In this document: piece by piece, positions 19,022 to 30,279 of the stretch
How the letters are laid out: every line of letters begins with the position of its first letter
How positions within the stretch are numbered: the stretch's first letter is position 1
Assembly (NCBI RefSeq): GCF_002102345.1
Contig: NZ_LQPP01000015.1
Span: forward strand, 62,001 to 126,000
Reading direction: 5' to 3'
DNA: 64,000 nucleotides
Source of the DNA: Mycolicibacterium peregrinum
Lineage (GTDB): Bacteria > Actinomycetota > Actinomycetes > Mycobacteriales > Mycobacteriaceae
Program-made: the position numbers and the translations under genes
Notes under the pieces: model-generated
Databases searched by the model: none
The model's input: the letters and a program-made list of their open reading frames with translations, nothing else
What the model was told of the DNA's origin: nothing

Positions 19022-19058
19022 TCCTTTAACGATCCGTCCCGAGAGGCGGAGAAGGAGG
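19022..19058 (+). promoter_or_regulatory. PyrR-binding leader hairpin overlapping the pyrR ribosome binding site
   Basis: An inner stem CCGTC (19034-19038) with GGCGG (19045-19049) closes the loop CCGAGA, and the sequence CCGAGAGG matches the conserved PyrR RNA-binding loop. An outer pairing TCCTT (19022-19026) with AAGGA (19052-19056) captures the Shine-Dalgarno AAGGAGG (19052-19058). PyrR bound with UMP should stabilise this hairpin and reduce translation of pyrR and the coupled genes, the mode reported for mycobacterial pyr operons. No separate terminator stem is visible, which favours translational over transcriptional control. Confidence 0.7.
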
Positions 19059-19071
19059 TCAGAGTCGCCTC

Positions 19072-19629
19072 ATGGGCTCTTCAGGTACCGACCGGGAATT
19101 GTTGTCTGCGGCGGACGTCGGCCGCACCGTTTCCCGGATCGCTCATCAGATCATCGAGAAGACCGCCCTTGACGATCCCGCCGAACGCGAACGGGTCGTT
19201 CTCCTCGGCATCCCCACGCGCGGTGTGACCCTCGCCAGGCGGTTGGCCACCAAGATCAACGAGTTCGCCGATGTGGCGTTGCCCGTCGGTGCGCTTGACA
19301 TCACGCTCTACCGCGACGACCTCAACTTCAAGCCGCCGCGGCCACTGGCGGCCACCTCGATCCCGCCCGGCGGCATCGACGACGCCGTCGTGATCCTCGT
19401 CGACGACGTGCTGTACTCCGGGCGCTCCGTGCGCTCAGCGCTGGATGCGCTCCGTGACATCGGTCGCCCCCGGGTGGTGCAACTGGCGGTGCTCGTCGAC
19501 CGCGGTCACCGGGAACTGCCGGTCCGCGCCGATTACGTCGGAAAGAATGTGCCGACCTCGCGCACCGAGAGCGTGCACGTGCTGCTTTCCGAGGATGATG
19601 ACCGTGATGGGGTGGTGATTTCGAAGTGA
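19072..19629 (+). CDS. pyrR: bifunctional pyr operon RNA-binding regulator / uracil phosphoribosyltransferase
   Basis: 185 aa with the phosphoribosyltransferase motif [19 protein letters not shown], and the RNA-binding basic face typical of PyrR. It senses uridine nucleotides, binds the leader RNA just upstream and can make UMP from uracil and PRPP. The ATG at 19072 lies 13 bp after AAGGAGG. It is the first gene of a long operon; its TGA overlaps the GTG of pyrB (GTGA), so repression of pyrR translation probably reaches pyrB. Confidence 0.95.
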   Translation: MGSSGTDRELLSAADVGRTVSRIAHQIIEKTALDDPAERERVVLLGIPTRGVTLARRLATKINEFADVALPVGALDITLYRDDLNFKPPRPLAATSIPPGGIDDAVVILVDDVLYSGRSVRSALDALRDIGRPRVVQLAVLVDRGHRELPVRADYVGKNVPTSRTESVHVLLSEDDDRDGVVISK

Positions 19630-20579
19630 CGACACGTCATCTTCTGTCGGCAGCGGATCTGAGCCGGGATGACGCGACGGCGATCCTCGACGACGCCGAC
19701 CGGTTCCGCGAGGCACTACTGGGCCGCGAAATCAAGAAGCTGCCCACGCTGCGCGGACGCACCGTCATCACCATGTTCTACGAGAACTCCACCCGGACCC
19801 GGGTGTCGTTCGAGGTCGCGGGCAAATGGATGAGTGCCGACGTGATCAATGTCAGCTCGTCGGGATCCTCGGTGGCCAAGGGGGAGTCGCTTCGCGATAC
19901 CGCGCTGACCCTGCGTGCCGCCGGCGCCGACGCCCTGATCATCCGCCATCCTCACTCGGGCGCCGCGCAACAGCTCGCCGAATGGACGGCCGAGGAGACC
20001 GGCGGTCCCAGCGTGATCAATGCCGGTGACGGAACCCATGAGCACCCGACGCAGGCCCTGCTCGACGCGCTGACCATCCGCCAGCGTCTCGGGTCCATCG
20101 AGGGCAAGCGCGTGGTGATCGTCGGCGATGTGCTGCACAGCCGCGTCGCCCGTTCGAATGTGTCCCTGCTCGCCACCCTGGGCGCCGAGGTGGTGCTGGT
20201 GGCGCCCCCGACGCTGCTGCCGGTCGGGGTGTCCGGGTGGCCGGTCACGGTGTCGCACGACCTGGATGCCGAGTTGCCCGCCGCCGACGCGGTGTTGATG
20301 CTGCGTGTGCAGGCCGAGCGGATGAACGGTGCGTTCTTCCCTTCGGCCCGTGAGTACTCGGTGCGCTACGGATTGTCCGAGAAGCGTCAGGCCATGCTGC
20401 CCGGTAACGCCGTGGTGCTGCACCCGGGACCGATGGTGCGTGGCATGGAAATCGCATTCCCGGTTGCCGATTCCTCGCAATCGGCTGTTCTGCAACAAGT
20501 TTCAAATGGTGTCCACGTACGGATGGCGGTGCTGTTCCATCTGCTGGTGGGCGCGGATCGGGAGGCGATCAGCGTATGA
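19626..20579 (+). CDS. pyrB: aspartate carbamoyltransferase, catalytic subunit
   Basis: 317 aa, the usual length for the catalytic chain. It joins carbamoyl phosphate and aspartate, the committed step of pyrimidine synthesis. The carbamoyl-phosphate site reads [13 protein letters not shown], followed by the [12 protein letters not shown] loop, IRHPHSGAA and the aspartate-side [11 protein letters not shown] 19626 overlaps the pyrR stop; its own TGA overlaps ATG of pyrC. No regulatory chain (pyrI) is present, as in other actinobacteria. Confidence 0.96.
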   Translation: MTTRHLLSAADLSRDDATAILDDADRFREALLGREIKKLPTLRGRTVITMFYENSTRTRVSFEVAGKWMSADVINVSSSGSSVAKGESLRDTALTLRAAGADALIIRHPHSGAAQQLAEWTAEETGGPSVINAGDGTHEHPTQALLDALTIRQRLGSIEGKRVVIVGDVLHSRVARSNVSLLATLGAEVVLVAPPTLLPVGVSGWPVTVSHDLDAELPAADAVLMLRVQAERMNGAFFPSAREYSVRYGLSEKRQAMLPGNAVVLHPGPMVRGMEIAFPVADSSQSAVLQQVSNGVHVRMAVLFHLLVGADREAISV

Positions 20580-21874
20580 CGCAGCAGGTACTCATTCGCG
20601 GGGCACGCCTCTACGGCGAAGGCGACCAACTCGACGTACTGATCTCGGACGGTCAGATCGCCGAGATCGGCGCTGCTCTCAAGGCTCCCAAGGGCACCGA
20701 GGTGATCGAGGCCGCCGGCCAGGTGCTCCTGCCGGGCTTCGTCGACCTGCACACCCATCTGCGTGAACCGGGCCGCGAATACGCCGAGGACATCGAAACC
20801 GGTTCGGCCGCAGCGGCTCTCGGTGGCTATACCGCGGTGTTCGCGATGGCCAACACCGATCCGGTCGCCGATTCCGCGGTGGTCACCGACCACGTGTGGA
20901 ACCGCGGCCAGCAGGTGGGCCTGGTCGACGTGCATCCGGTCGGTGCGGTGACCGTCGGGCTGAAGGGCAAGCAGCTCACCGAGATGGGCCTGATGGCCGA
21001 CAGCGTCGGTCAGGTACGGATGTTCTCCGACGACGGTCTGTGCGTCGACGATCCGCTGGTCATGCGGCGGGCCCTCGAATACGCCACCGGCCTCGGAGTG
21101 CTCATCGCCCAGCATGCCGAAGAGCCGCGGCTGACCGTCGGCGCGGTCGCCCACGAAGGGCCCAACGCGGCCAAACTCGGCTTGGCGGGCTGGCCACGCT
21201 CGGCCGAGGAATCGATCGTGGCCCGCGACGCGATCCTGGCCCGCGATGCCGGCGCCCGGGTACACATCTGCCACGCCTCCACCGCCGGCACCGTCGAACT
21301 GCTGAAGTGGGCCAAGGCACAAGGCATTTCGATCACCGCCGAGGTCACTCCGCACCACCTGCTGCTCGACGACGGCAGGCTGGCCGGCTACGACGGACGC
21401 AACCGGGTCAACCCGCCGCTGCGGGAATCGAGTGACGCCGTTGCGCTGCGGCAGGCATTGGCAGACGGGGTCATCGACTGTGTGGCCACCGATCACGCTC
21501 CGCATGCCGAGCACGAGAAGTGCTGCGAATTCTCGGTTGCCCGTCCGGGCATGCTCGGCCTGCAGACCGCGCTGTCGGTGGTGGCCGAGACCATGGTGCG
21601 TCCCGGCCTGCTGACCTGGCGCGGGGTGGCCAAGGTGATGAGCGAGGCGCCGGCAGCCATCGTCGGCCTGCCGGATCAGGGCCGGCCGCTGGAGGTGGGC
21701 GAGCCCGCCAACCTCACCGTGATCGATCCCGATGCGACCTGGACGGTCGAAGGTGACGAGCTGGCCAGCCGGTCGGACAACACACCCTTCGAATCGATGA
21801 CGCTGCCCGCGACCGTGACCGCCACACTGTTGCGGGGCAAGATCACCGCGCTGCACGGGAAGTGTTTGCGGTGA
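20576..21874 (+). CDS. pyrC: dihydroorotase (class I, zinc-dependent)
   Basis: 432 aa amidohydrolase that cyclises carbamoyl-aspartate to dihydroorotate. Zinc ligands lie in [10 protein letters not shown], further His residues in IAQHAEEPR and CHAST, and the catalytic Asp in [15 protein letters not shown] 20576 overlaps the pyrB stop by four bases and the TGA overlaps GTG of the next gene. The length and motifs indicate an active enzyme rather than the inactive pseudo-DHOase seen with some ATCases. Confidence 0.96.
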   Translation: MTQQVLIRGARLYGEGDQLDVLISDGQIAEIGAALKAPKGTEVIEAAGQVLLPGFVDLHTHLREPGREYAEDIETGSAAAALGGYTAVFAMANTDPVADSAVVTDHVWNRGQQVGLVDVHPVGAVTVGLKGKQLTEMGLMADSVGQVRMFSDDGLCVDDPLVMRRALEYATGLGVLIAQHAEEPRLTVGAVAHEGPNAAKLGLAGWPRSAEESIVARDAILARDAGARVHICHASTAGTVELLKWAKAQGISITAEVTPHHLLLDDGRLAGYDGRNRVNPPLRESSDAVALRQALADGVIDCVATDHAPHAEHEKCCEFSVARPGMLGLQTALSVVAETMVRPGLLTWRGVAKVMSEAPAAIVGLPDQGRPLEVGEPANLTVIDPDATWTVEGDELASRSDNTPFESMTLPATVTATLLRGKITALHGKCLR

Positions 21875-22371
21875 ACACCCCCACGCTGATCGCATCGCTG
21901 ATCCTGGCCGCGCTGCTGGCCGTGCTGATCGCTTTCCTGATCCGTCAGATGATGCGCGGTTGGCTGCATCGCGCACAGCGCCAGGCCGAACTGATCGGCA
22001 CGCTGCCGCCGCTGCCCGACACGGTCAGCGCATCGATCATCCCGCCCATGAAGGGCATGTACGTGGGCAGCACGGTGGTGCCGCACTGGAACGACAAGGT
22101 GGCCGCCGGCAGCCTGGGCTTCCGGGCCAAGGCCGTGTTGACCCGCTACCCCGAGGGAATCATGTTGCAGCGCAGCGGGGCCGGTCCGGTCTGGATTCCC
22201 GCCGAGTCTGTCACCGCGATCAGGACCGAGCGTGGGATCGCAGGCAAGGCACTGACTTACGACGGAATCCTGGCCATCAGGTGGAGGTTGCCCTCGGGCA
22301 CCGAGATCGACACCGGGTTCCGCGCCGACAATCGCGCAGAGTACGACCGCTGGCTGGAGGAAGAGGCATGA
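21871..22371 (+). CDS. conserved membrane-anchored protein of the pyr operon (Rv1382-like)
   Basis: 166 aa from GTG 21871, which overlaps the pyrC stop (GTGA); an in-frame GTG at 21862 is less likely. One N-terminal membrane helix ([19 protein letters not shown]) is followed by a soluble domain with a beta-rich PH-like look. The gene sits between pyrC and carA in mycobacteria generally (Rv1382 in M. tuberculosis), which argues for a link to the pathway, but its role is not known. Its TGA overlaps ATG of carA. Confidence 0.85.
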   Translation: MNTPTLIASLILAALLAVLIAFLIRQMMRGWLHRAQRQAELIGTLPPLPDTVSASIIPPMKGMYVGSTVVPHWNDKVAAGSLGFRAKAVLTRYPEGIMLQRSGAGPVWIPAESVTAIRTERGIAGKALTYDGILAIRWRLPSGTEIDTGFRADNRAEYDRWLEEEA

Positions 22372-23516
22372 CGAGCAATACACGAAGTGACAAGGCGGTC
22401 CTGGTACTCGAAGACGGGCGCGTCTTCACCGGTACGACGTTCGGTGCGGTCGGACAGACCCTCGGTGAGGCGGTGTTCTCCACCGGCATGTCGGGTTACC
22501 AGGAGACGCTCACCGATCCCAGCTACCACGGCCAGATCGTGGTGGCCACCGCACCGCAGATCGGCAACACCGGGTGGAACGCCGAAGATGGCGAAAGCCG
22601 CGACGACAAGATCTGGGTGGCCGGTTACGCAGTGCGTGATCCCTCCCCGCGAGCGTCGAGCTGGCGTGCCAGCGGCACGCTCGACGAGGAGCTGGTCCGT
22701 CAGGGCATCGTCGGTATCGCCGGGATCGACACCCGGGCAGTGGTGCGCCACCTGCGTACCCGCGGTTCGATGAAGGCCGGGGTGTTCTCGGGGGACTCGC
22801 TGGCGACGACCGACGAACTGGTCGCCCGTGTACTGGACCAGCCCTCGATGCTGGGCGCGGATCTGGCGGGGCAGGTCAGCACGGGGAGTCCGTATATCGT
22901 TGAAGCAGAGGGAGCACCGGAAGGCGGCCCTCGGTTTACGGTCGCGGCAGTCGACCTGGGTATCAAGACCAACACTCCGCGCAACTTCGCCCGGCGTGGG
23001 ATCCGCAGCCATGTGCTGCCGTCCTCGGCGAGCTTCGATCAGATCGCCGATCTCAAGCCGGACGGGGTGTTCCTGTCCAACGGCCCCGGAGACCCGGCCA
23101 CGGCCGATCACATCGTCGCGGTGACCCGCGAGGTTCTGAGTGCGGGAATCCCGTTGTTCGGCATCTGCTTCGGCAACCAGATCCTGGGCCGCGCCCTGGG
23201 CCGGTCCACCTACAAGATGGTGTTCGGCCACCGCGGCATCAACATCCCGGTCATCGACCACATCACCGGGCGGGTGGCGATCACCGCCCAGAACCACGGG
23301 TTCGCGCTTGAGGGTGAGGCGGGGGAGAAGTTCGATACCCCGTTCGGCGCCGCCGAGGTCAGCCACACCTGCGCCAACGACGGTGTGGTCGAAGGCATCC
23401 GGCTGGCCAACGGCCGGGCGTTCTCGGTGCAGTACCACCCGGAGGCTGCGGCCGGCCCGCACGACGCCGAGTACCTGTTCGACCAGTTCGTAGACCTGAT
23501 GGCAGGAGAGAAGTAA
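22368..23516 (+). CDS. carA: carbamoyl-phosphate synthase, small (glutaminase) subunit
   Basis: 382 aa from ATG 22368. The N-terminal half is the CPSase small-chain domain ([16 protein letters not shown]); the C-terminal half is a class I glutamine amidotransferase with nucleophile C267 in FGICFGNQ and the His-Glu pair in QYHPEAAAG. It frees ammonia from glutamine and passes it to CarB. The start overlaps the upstream stop, and carB begins on the next base after the TAA, so the two subunits are tightly coupled. Confidence 0.96.
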   Translation: MTSNTRSDKAVLVLEDGRVFTGTTFGAVGQTLGEAVFSTGMSGYQETLTDPSYHGQIVVATAPQIGNTGWNAEDGESRDDKIWVAGYAVRDPSPRASSWRASGTLDEELVRQGIVGIAGIDTRAVVRHLRTRGSMKAGVFSGDSLATTDELVARVLDQPSMLGADLAGQVSTGSPYIVEAEGAPEGGPRFTVAAVDLGIKTNTPRNFARRGIRSHVLPSSASFDQIADLKPDGVFLSNGPGDPATADHIVAVTREVLSAGIPLFGICFGNQILGRALGRSTYKMVFGHRGINIPVIDHITGRVAITAQNHGFALEGEAGEKFDTPFGAAEVSHTCANDGVVEGIRLANGRAFSVQYHPEAAAGPHDAEYLFDQFVDLMAGEK

Positions 23517-26500
23517 ATGCCACGTCGCTCTGACCTCAACCACGTGCTGGTGATCGGGTCCGGCCCGATTGTCATCGGCCAGGCCTGTGAGTTCGACTAC
23601 TCGGGTACTCAGGCATGCCGGGTGCTGCGCTCCGAGGGGATCCAGGTCAGCCTGGTGAACTCGAACCCGGCGACGATCATGACCGACCCCGAGTACGCCG
23701 ACAACACCTATGTCGAGCCGATCACCTGGGAGTTCGTCGAGAAAGTCATCGTCCAGCAGGCCGAGCGCGGCAACAAGATCGACGCCGTCCTGGCCACCCT
23801 CGGCGGGCAGACCGCGCTGAACACCGCGGTGGCCCTGCACGACAACGGTGTCCTCGAAAAGTACGGCGTCGAGATGATCGGCGCTGATTTCGAGGCGATC
23901 CAGCGCGGTGAGGACCGGCAGAAGTTCAAGGACATCGTCGCCAAGGTGGGCGGTGAGTCCGCGCGCAGCCGTGTCTGTTTCACGATGGACGAGGTCCGCG
24001 AGACCGTCGCCGATCTGGGGCTGCCCGTCGTGGTCCGGCCCAGCTTCACCATGGGCGGCCTCGGGTCCGGCATGGCGTACTCGGCCGAGGACGTCGAGCG
24101 GATGGCCGGTGACGGGTTGTCCGCCTCACCGACGGCGAACGTGCTGATCGAGGAATCCATCTACGGCTGGAAGGAATTCGAGCTCGAGCTGATGCGTGAC
24201 CATCGCGACAACGTCGTGGTGGTGTGCTCGATCGAGAACTTCGACCCGATGGGCGTGCACACCGGGGACTCGGTGACCGTCGCCCCGGCGATGACGCTGA
24301 CGGACCGCGAGTACCAGAAGATGCGCGACGTGGGCATCGACATCCTGCGCGAGGTCGGCGTCGACACCGGCGGCTGCAACATCCAGTTCGCGATCAATCC
24401 GAAAGATGGACGGCTCATCGTCATCGAGATGAACCCGCGCGTCTCGCGGTCCTCGGCGCTGGCCTCGAAGGCCACCGGGTTCCCGATCGCCAAGATCGCG
24501 GCCAAACTGGCCATCGGCTACACGCTCGACGAGATCGTCAACGACATCACCAAGGAAACCCCGGCCTGCTTCGAGCCCACGCTGGACTACGTCGTGGTCA
24601 AGGCGCCGCGGTTCGCGTTCGAGAAGTTCCCCGGGGCTGACGCCACGCTGACCACCACGATGAAGTCGGTTGGCGAGGCAATGTCGTTGGGCCGCAACTT
24701 CATCGAGGCCCTCGGAAAGGTGATGCGGTCGCTGGAGACCAGCCGGGCCGGGTTCTGGACCGGGCCGGACCCCGACCTGACGGTCGAGCAGCTGCTGACC
24801 GGCCTGCGCACCGCCGTGGACGGCAGGCTCTACGACATCGAACACGCACTGCGCCTGGGCGCCAGCGTCGAGCAGGTGGCCGAGGCCTCCGGCGTCGACC
24901 CGTGGTTCATCGAGCAGATCGCCGGCCTGGTCGCCCTGCGCGTCGAACTGCTGGAAGCGCCGGTGCTCGACGCAGAACTGCTGCGCCGGGCCAAGCACAG
25001 CGGCCTCTCGGACCGCCAGATCGCCTCGCTGCGACCGGAACTGGCCGGAGAAGCGGGCGTACGCGCGCTGCGCCGCAGGCTCGGTATCCACCCGGTGTAC
25101 AAGACCGTCGACACCTGCGCGGCCGAATTCGACGCCAAGACGCCGTACCACTACAGCAGCTACGAGCTCGACCCCGCCGCCGAGACCGAGGTGGCCCCGC
25201 AGACCGAGAAGCCCAAGGTGCTGATCCTGGGATCGGGCCCGAACCGCATCGGTCAGGGCATCGAGTTCGACTACAGCTGTGTGCATGCCGCGACCACACT
25301 GAGTGCGGTCGGCTTCGAAACCGTGATGGTCAACTGCAACCCCGAGACGGTGTCCACCGACTACGACACCGCCGACCGGCTGTACTTCGAGCCGCTCACC
25401 TTCGAGGACGTGCTGGAGGTCTATTACGCCGAAGACGCCTCAGGTAAGGGCGAGGACGGGACCGGGCCCGGCGTCGTCGGGGTGATCGTGCAGCTCGGCG
25501 GCCAGACGCCGCTCGGTCTGGCCAAGCGTCTCGAAGACGCCGGGGTTCCGATCGTGGGCACCGGGCCCGAGGCCATCGACCTGGCCGAGGACCGTGGTCT
25601 TTTCGGCGAAGTTCTGGTCAACGCCGGTCTGCCGGCCCCGCGGTTCGGTACCGCCACCAGCTTCGAGCAGGCCCGGCGGATCGCCTCCGATATCGGCTAC
25701 CCCGTGCTGGTGCGTCCCTCCTACGTGCTGGGCGGGCGCGGGATGGAGATCGTCTACGACGAGGCGACGCTTGAAGGCTACATCGCCCGCGCCACCCAGC
25801 TGTCCCCGGAACATCCGGTGCTGGTCGACCGGTTCCTCGAAGACGCGATCGAGATCGACGTCGACGCGCTGTGCGACGGCAACGAGGTGTACATCGGCGG
25901 CATCATGGAGCACATCGAGGAGGCCGGTATCCACTCCGGTGACTCGGCGTGCGCGCTGCCCCCGGTGACCTTGGGCCGCAGTGACATCGAAGCGGTGCGC
26001 CGCGCGACGGAGGCAATCGCCCACGGCATCGGCGTGGTGGGACTGCTCAACGTGCAGTACGCGCTCAAGGACGACGTGCTCTACGTCCTGGAGGCCAACC
26101 CCCGCGCCAGCCGTACCGTGCCGTTCGTCTCCAAGGCCACCGCGGTGCCGCTGGCGAAGGCCTGTGCCCGGGTGATGCTGGGTGCCACCATCGCCGAGTT
26201 GCGCGCCGAGGGTCTGCTGAACAAGACCGGAGACGGGGCCGCCATCGCCCGCAACGCTCCGGTGGCGGTCAAGGAAGCCGTGCTGCCGTTCCACCGGTTC
26301 CGCCGGGCCGACGGTGCCCAGGTCGACTCGCTGCTGGGGCCGGAGATGAAGTCGACGGGTGAGGTGATGGGCATCGACCATGACTTCGGCACCGCCTTCG
26401 CCAAGAGCCAGACCGCCGCCTACGGGTCGCTGCCGACCTCGGGCACCGTCTTCGTGTCGGTGGCCAACCGCGACAAGCGTTCACTGGTGTTCCCGGTCAA

Positions 26501-26870
26501 GCGGCTGGCTGATCTCGGGTTCCGGGTGCTGGCCACCGAGGGCACCGCAGAGATGCTGCGCCGTAACGGTATTCCGTGCGACGAGGTGCGCAAGCACTCG
26601 GAACAGCCCAGTGGAAGCCGCGATCTGCCGTCCTCGGTCGACGCCATCAAGGCCGGTGAGGTCGACATGGTGATCAACACGCCGTACGGAAATTCCGGGC
26701 CGCGCGTCGACGGTTACGAGATCCGTTCGGCCGCAGTGTCGATGAACATCCCGTGTGTGACGACGGTGCAGGGTGCTTCCGCCGCGGTGCAGGGTATCGA
26801 GGCGGCCATCCGCGGCGACATCGGCGTGATGTCACTGCAGGAACTGCACAGCGAGCTGGAATCACGCTGA
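23517..26870 (+). CDS. carB: carbamoyl-phosphate synthase, large subunit
   Basis: 1117 aa, full length. Two homologous ATP-grasp halves are visible, the first opening with [20 protein letters not shown] and the second, near residue 560, with [20 protein letters not shown]. The last 140 or so residues form the MGS-like regulatory domain ([20 protein letters not shown]). The enzyme makes carbamoyl phosphate from bicarbonate, ATP and ammonia for both pyrimidines and arginine. It directly abuts carA and precedes pyrF by 2 bp. Confidence 0.97.
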   Translation: MPRRSDLNHVLVIGSGPIVIGQACEFDYSGTQACRVLRSEGIQVSLVNSNPATIMTDPEYADNTYVEPITWEFVEKVIVQQAERGNKIDAVLATLGGQTALNTAVALHDNGVLEKYGVEMIGADFEAIQRGEDRQKFKDIVAKVGGESARSRVCFTMDEVRETVADLGLPVVVRPSFTMGGLGSGMAYSAEDVERMAGDGLSASPTANVLIEESIYGWKEFELELMRDHRDNVVVVCSIENFDPMGVHTGDSVTVAPAMTLTDREYQKMRDVGIDILREVGVDTGGCNIQFAINPKDGRLIVIEMNPRVSRSSALASKATGFPIAKIAAKLAIGYTLDEIVNDITKETPACFEPTLDYVVVKAPRFAFEKFPGADATLTTTMKSVGEAMSLGRNFIEALGKVMRSLETSRAGFWTGPDPDLTVEQLLTGLRTAVDGRLYDIEHALRLGASVEQVAEASGVDPWFIEQIAGLVALRVELLEAPVLDAELLRRAKHSGLSDRQIASLRPELAGEAGVRALRRRLGIHPVYKTVDTCAAEFDAKTPYHYSSYELDPAAETEVAPQTEKPKVLILGSGPNRIGQGIEFDYSCVHAATTLSAVGFETVMVNCNPETVSTDYDTADRLYFEPLTFEDVLEVYYAEDASGKGEDGTGPGVVGVIVQLGGQTPLGLAKRLEDAGVPIVGTGPEAIDLAEDRGLFGEVLVNAGLPAPRFGTATSFEQARRIASDIGYPVLVRPSYVLGGRGMEIVYDEATLEGYIARATQLSPEHPVLVDRFLEDAIEIDVDALCDGNEVYIGGIMEHIEEAGIHSGDSACALPPVTLGRSDIEAVRRATEAIAHGIGVVGLLNVQYALKDDVLYVLEANPRASRTVPFVSKATAVPLAKACARVMLGATIAELRAEGLLNKTGDGAAIARNAPVAVKEAVLPFHRFRRADGAQVDSLLGPEMKSTGEVMGIDHDFGTAFAKSQTAAYGSLPTSGTVFVSVANRDKRSLVFPVKRLADLGFRVLATEGTAEMLRRNGIPCDEVRKHSEQPSGSRDLPSSVDAIKAGEVDMVINTPYGNSGPRVDGYEIRSAAVSMNIPCVTTVQGASAAVQGIEAAIRGDIGVMSLQELHSELESR

Positions 26871-26872
26871 CC

Positions 26873-27685
26873 ATGGACGCTTTCGGGCAACGGCTGGCCG
26901 CCGCGGTGTCGGAGCGGGGGCCACTGTGCCCCGGCATCGATCCCCATCCCGAACTGCTGCGGGCGTGGGGTCTGTCCACCGACGCCGACGGGCTGGCCGC
27001 GTTCAGCGACATCTGCGTGACGGCGTTCGCGGGATTCGCGATGGTGAAGCCGCAGGTGGCGTTCTTCGAGGCCTACGGCTCAGCGGGTTTCGCGGTGCTC
27101 GAACGCACCATGGGTGCGCTGCGCGAGGCCGGGGTACTGGTGCTGGCCGATGCCAAGCGCGGGGACATCGGCTCGACCATGGCCGCCTATGCCTCGGCCT
27201 GGGCCGGTGATTCGCCACTGGCGGCCGACGCGGTCACCGCCTCGCCGTATCTGGGTTTCGGTTCCCTGCAGCCGCTGCTGGACACTGCCGCCGCCAATGG
27301 TCGCGGGGTTTTCGTCCTGGCTGCGACCTCCAACCCGGAGGGGGCGAGTGTGCAGCGCGCGCTGGCCGGGTCGCGCACTGTGGCTCAGTCCATCGTCGAT
27401 TCCGTCGCTGAGGTGAATCGGATCGCCGCTCAGTCCACCGGATCGGTCGGGGTGGTGGTCGGGGCGACCGTGACGGATCTGCCCGATCTGAGTGCTCTGG
27501 GCGGGCCGGTGTTGGTGCCCGGTGTTGGCGCCCAGGGCGGGCGTGCCGACGCGCTGGGCGGGCTCGGCGGGGCCCGACTGGTCCTGCCCGCGGTGTCCCG
27601 CGAAGTGCTCCGGGCCGGTCCCGCGGTGGCCGATGTGCGTGCGGCCGCCGAGCGCCTGCGTGACGAGGTCGCCTACCTCGCCTGA
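26873..27685 (+). CDS. pyrF: orotidine 5'-phosphate decarboxylase (type 2)
   Basis: 270 aa from ATG 26873. The catalytic segment is [12 protein letters not shown] with K95, and the phosphate-binding end is VPGVGAQGG. The long form fits the type 2 decarboxylases of actinobacteria. It makes UMP, the last step encoded here; pyrD is not in the window. It ends the operon and overlaps by 13 bp the end of the convergent DUF2330 gene. Confidence 0.95.
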   Translation: MDAFGQRLAAAVSERGPLCPGIDPHPELLRAWGLSTDADGLAAFSDICVTAFAGFAMVKPQVAFFEAYGSAGFAVLERTMGALREAGVLVLADAKRGDIGSTMAAYASAWAGDSPLAADAVTASPYLGFGSLQPLLDTAAANGRGVFVLAATSNPEGASVQRALAGSRTVAQSIVDSVAEVNRIAAQSTGSVGVVVGATVTDLPDLSALGGPVLVPGVGAQGGRADALGGLGGARLVLPAVSREVLRAGPAVADVRAAAERLRDEVAYLA

Positions 27686-28734
27686 CGGCGGCCGCGGACT
27701 CTCAGCGTCCGAACGATGACGAAAACCGCGCCGATGGCGGCGGCCGCCAACAGGGCCAGGCCGGTGAGATCGCCGCGATCCCGTTCGCGATAGATCACAG
27801 CCTGGTAGTCGTTGTCCGATGCAGCAGGCGCGAAGCCGTAATCGCCGTCGATCGATGCGGGGGAGTCGATCGTGTCGGTCCACCGGGTCAGGTAGTTCCC
27901 CGCTTCGAGGTACGTATCGAGCTCACGGATCCCGCTCGATATGCGTCCGGCGAACTGCAGCTCGGGCTTTCGTCCGGAGACCGGGAATGCGGTCGGATCC
28001 ATGCGGTGGTTGGCCAGCACATAGAGGTCGATGGCCAGCGGGAGTTTGGCCGCACGGGACAGGCGCATCGGGTAGATCACGGTGTCGGAGGCGAACGACA
28101 ACCGCAATGGCTGCAGATTCCCGGTCAGGGTCTGGCCGGCCGCGTCGGGAAACAGCTGAATGGCCACGATCTCCCAACCACCGGCGATGTAGGGCGTGAG
28201 GTCGTCGGCCAGGCTCGGTGGCTGCGGAAAACCCTTCTCCGACAACCACGAGGCCAATGCGTGGGGATCGTCAGAGGCCAGCCGGGTGACGCTGAACGGC
28301 CCGAGCCGCTGCTGGCTGCGCACCGTGACCCCGTCGGGAGCGGCGGCGCTGACCAGGCCGTCTCCACGCTGGGAGAAGATCCCCGACAACCAACCGAACG
28401 TCGGCCACCAGGAGTCGCGGTACTCGATACGCGGTGCCGACAGCGCGGCCAATGCACTGAACACGGCCGGTTCGCCGAGAGTGACCTCGGCCTCTGACGG
28501 CACGGGCATGATCCAGGCGGCCTTCGTCGAGCCGCCTCGCACGTTGAACGACATCAGGATGTCCTCGGTGACGCCGTCCCACGCCACGAGTGCACGCTCG
28601 TCGGCGACGCTGGCGCCCCCACGGTCGGGGATGTACGCGCCGCACCCACATGCCCACGCCGGGGCTGCGACGTTCGCTGTCAATCCGATCATCAGCAGGA
28701 TGAGTACCGCGCTCGTCGATCGGATCACGGTCAT
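27673..28734 (-). CDS. DUF2330-family exported, membrane-anchored protein
   Basis: 353 aa from ATG 28734. A signal peptide ([21 protein letters not shown]) is followed by [12 protein letters not shown], the conserved Cys-rich start of DUF2330 proteins. The long extracytoplasmic domain contains [19 protein letters not shown], another family hallmark. A C-terminal membrane helix ([19 protein letters not shown]) and a basic tail anchor it. It is probably a cell-envelope protein; its function is unknown. The 3' end overlaps pyrF, and a bidirectional-looking terminator lies upstream of its start. Confidence 0.85.
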   Translation of the reverse strand: MTVIRSTSAVLILLMIGLTANVAAPAWACGCGAYIPDRGGASVADERALVAWDGVTEDILMSFNVRGGSTKAAWIMPVPSEAEVTLGEPAVFSALAALSAPRIEYRDSWWPTFGWLSGIFSQRGDGLVSAAAPDGVTVRSQQRLGPFSVTRLASDDPHALASWLSEKGFPQPPSLADDLTPYIAGGWEIVAIQLFPDAAGQTLTGNLQPLRLSFASDTVIYPMRLSRAAKLPLAIDLYVLANHRMDPTAFPVSGRKPELQFAGRISSGIRELDTYLEAGNYLTRWTDTIDSPASIDGDYGFAPAASDNDYQAVIYRERDRGDLTGLALLAAAAIGAVFVIVRTLRVRGRRQAR

Positions 28735-28772
28735 ATCGTATGGGGTCGCAAGGCATCGAAGAGACGGAAAAA

Positions 28773-28802
28773 GCGGGCCGCCCCGGTGGCGGCCCGCCTT
28801 TT
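28773..28802 (-). terminator. Rho-independent terminator of the collagen-like gene
   Basis: A perfect 10-bp stem GCGGGCCGCC (28773-28782) with GGCGGCCCGC (28788-28797) and a 5-base loop. On the minus strand it is followed by a T run (TTTTTCC), and on the plus strand by CTTTT, so it may act both ways. It lies 110 bp downstream of the collagen-like gene. Confidence 0.8.
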
Positions 28803-28913
28803 CGTCAGCACTGCTCGGTTTGCCCGACTGCGCGGCCGTGTCCTCCCGACGAGAATTGCTCGGATACAACCAGTTTGGTCAGTGCGTCGCCAGATGCGAT
28901 GCGGCGCACCGGG

Positions 28914-29453
28914 TCACAGCGGGATCCAGATTCCGAAGAACCAGAAGCCCCATCCGTTGAAGTCCGGGTTGAACAGCGGTGTCACCCACCTGCCGTTGTA
29001 GTTGAACGGTTGGTGGTCGAAGCGGCCCTGGTCCATCCCACGCCAGGACAGATCCGGGGGCGGTGGGCCCCAGTGCCCACCGCGGTCATCTGGTCCGCCG
29101 TGATCGCCCTGCCAGCCTGGCCCTCCAGGTCCTCCAGGTCCTCCAGGTCCTCCAGGCCCTCCGGGGCCGCCTGGCCCCCGGTCGCCGGGTCCGCCGTGGT
29201 CGCCCTGCCAGCCAGGCCCGCCATGGTCACCCGGTCCGCCGGGCCCCCCCGGTCGATCGGGGCCACCGGGACCGCCGGGATGGTCGGGTCCACCGGGACC
29301 ACCGGGACCACCAGGCCCACCCGGGCCCTGGCAGTTGCCGAAGTTGCACGGCTGCCCTGGTTGGGCCGCCGCGAGCCCGGCCCCGGCGCTCAGGGTGGCG
29401 GTTCCGAGGGCCACCGCCAGGGCAGAAGCGCAGGTAAGGCGCTTGATGTTCAT
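28914..29453 (-). CDS. secreted collagen-like Gly/Pro-repeat protein
   Basis: 179 aa with a clear signal peptide ([20 protein letters not shown]). The mature part begins [12 protein letters not shown], with two cysteines, then has about 90 residues of Gly-Pro-Gly/Gly-Gly-Pro units interspersed with DHPGG, DRPGG and WQGDHGG blocks, and ends in an aromatic region ([17 protein letters not shown]). The repeats resemble collagen Gly-X-Y but are only partly in strict triplet phase. It is exported and probably wall-associated; its role is unknown. It occupies the place of PE15/PPE20 in M. tuberculosis. Confidence 0.8.
   Translation of the reverse strand: MNIKRLTCASALAVALGTATLSAGAGLAAAQPGQPCNFGNCQGPGGPGGPGGPGGPDHPGGPGGPDRPGGPGGPGDHGGPGWQGDHGGPGDRGPGGPGGPGGPGGPGGPGGPGWQGDHGGPDDRGGHWGPPPPDLSWRGMDQGRFDHQPFNYNGRWVTPLFNPDFNGWGFWFFGIWIPL
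29122..29157. repeat. 9-bp tandem repeat inside the collagen-like gene
   Basis: Four adjacent copies of CCTCCAGGT (the last with a C at the end) encode Gly-Pro-Gly units on the minus strand. Such perfect short repeats tend to change copy number by slippage. A longer near-duplicate (CGCCCTGCCAGCC) flanks them at about 29107 and 29201. Confidence 0.8.
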
Positions 29454-29953
29454 GTCCAGCTTCCCTTCACGGGCGTCGGATACCCGATCATCGGAGGCTA
29501 TTTAGCCAAGCTGTGTAATCCCTATGCGGCAACTAGGCGGGGGTTAGGCGTCGTGCATGCGCCGACGTTTGACGTGCGCGTCACCCGTTCCGACACGCCC
29601 GACACGCCGTGACCAGCGAAAACTTTTTTTACCTGCCGGTAATCCCGGGTTTTGGGGGCACCTCCGAGGGGGCGGGGCGTCATCGGACTTAGCTGGCGGG
29701 TCCTCGAAAACCATTGACTTGCAGGAATATCCGGCCGCCGCGGCCGCCTGGATCGATGCTGAGCCGCGATTTCGGCGAAAAACCGGCGGCCGGCGGAGCG
29801 CACTACACGCTGGGCTTTTAGCGTCGTAACCAGGGGGTGGGGTTAGCGTTCGTCAGCCTGCGTGGGTACGGTCGTCGTCGCTGGCTGGTTTGCACTCCAG
29901 CCGTACAAAACAAGTGATGGCCGAAGAGAAATCGCCAGGAGACGGAGGAAACC
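29454..29953. other. 500-bp intergenic region between the collagen-like gene and mihF
   Basis: No convincing gene is seen. It contains a GGCTA-TT-TAGCC inverted repeat (29497-29508), an A4/T7 tract (29619-29630) followed by ACCTGCCGGTAATCCCGGG, and a GC-rich block. A possible mihF promoter pairs TTAGCG (29843-29848) with TACGGT (29867-29872), spaced by 18 bp. A long leader of about 75 nt would result. Confidence 0.4.
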
Positions 29954-30268
29954 GTGGCCCTTCCCCAGTTGACCGACGAACAGCGCGCGGCAGCGTTGGA
30001 GAAGGCTGCTGCCGCACGTCGAGCGCGAGCCGAGCTCAAGGATCGACTCAAGCGTGGCGGCACCAACCTCAAGCAGGTGCTCACCGACGCCGAGACCGAT
30101 GAGGTCTTGGGCAAGATGAAGGTCTCCGCGCTGCTGGAGGCCCTGCCCAAGGTCGGCAAGGTCAAGGCGCAGGAAATCATGACCGAGCTGGAGATCGCCC
30201 CGACCCGCCGTCTGCGCGGCCTCGGTGATCGTCAGCGCAAGGCCCTCCTGGAGAAGTTCGACCAGTAG
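29954..30268 (+). CDS. mihF: mycobacterial integration host factor mIHF
   Basis: 104 aa from GTG 29954 behind GGAGG. It is an actinobacterial nucleoid-associated protein that bends and compacts DNA, essential in mycobacteria. The helical N-terminus ([20 protein letters not shown]) and the [10 protein letters not shown] segment, which inserts into DNA, are visible, with a helix-hairpin-helix-like [13 protein letters not shown]. The short form agrees with the M. smegmatis protein. It leads into gmk 11 bp downstream. Confidence 0.93.
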   Translation: MALPQLTDEQRAAALEKAAAARRARAELKDRLKRGGTNLKQVLTDAETDEVLGKMKVSALLEALPKVGKVKAQEIMTELEIAPTRRLRGLGDRQRKALLEKFDQ

Positions 30269-30279
30269 AGACGCCCGCA

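Noticed and set aside
29107..29330. CRISPR-like array
   Set aside because: The repeats are 9-bp coding units in frame with Gly/Pro codons of a secreted protein, without unique spacers or cas genes.
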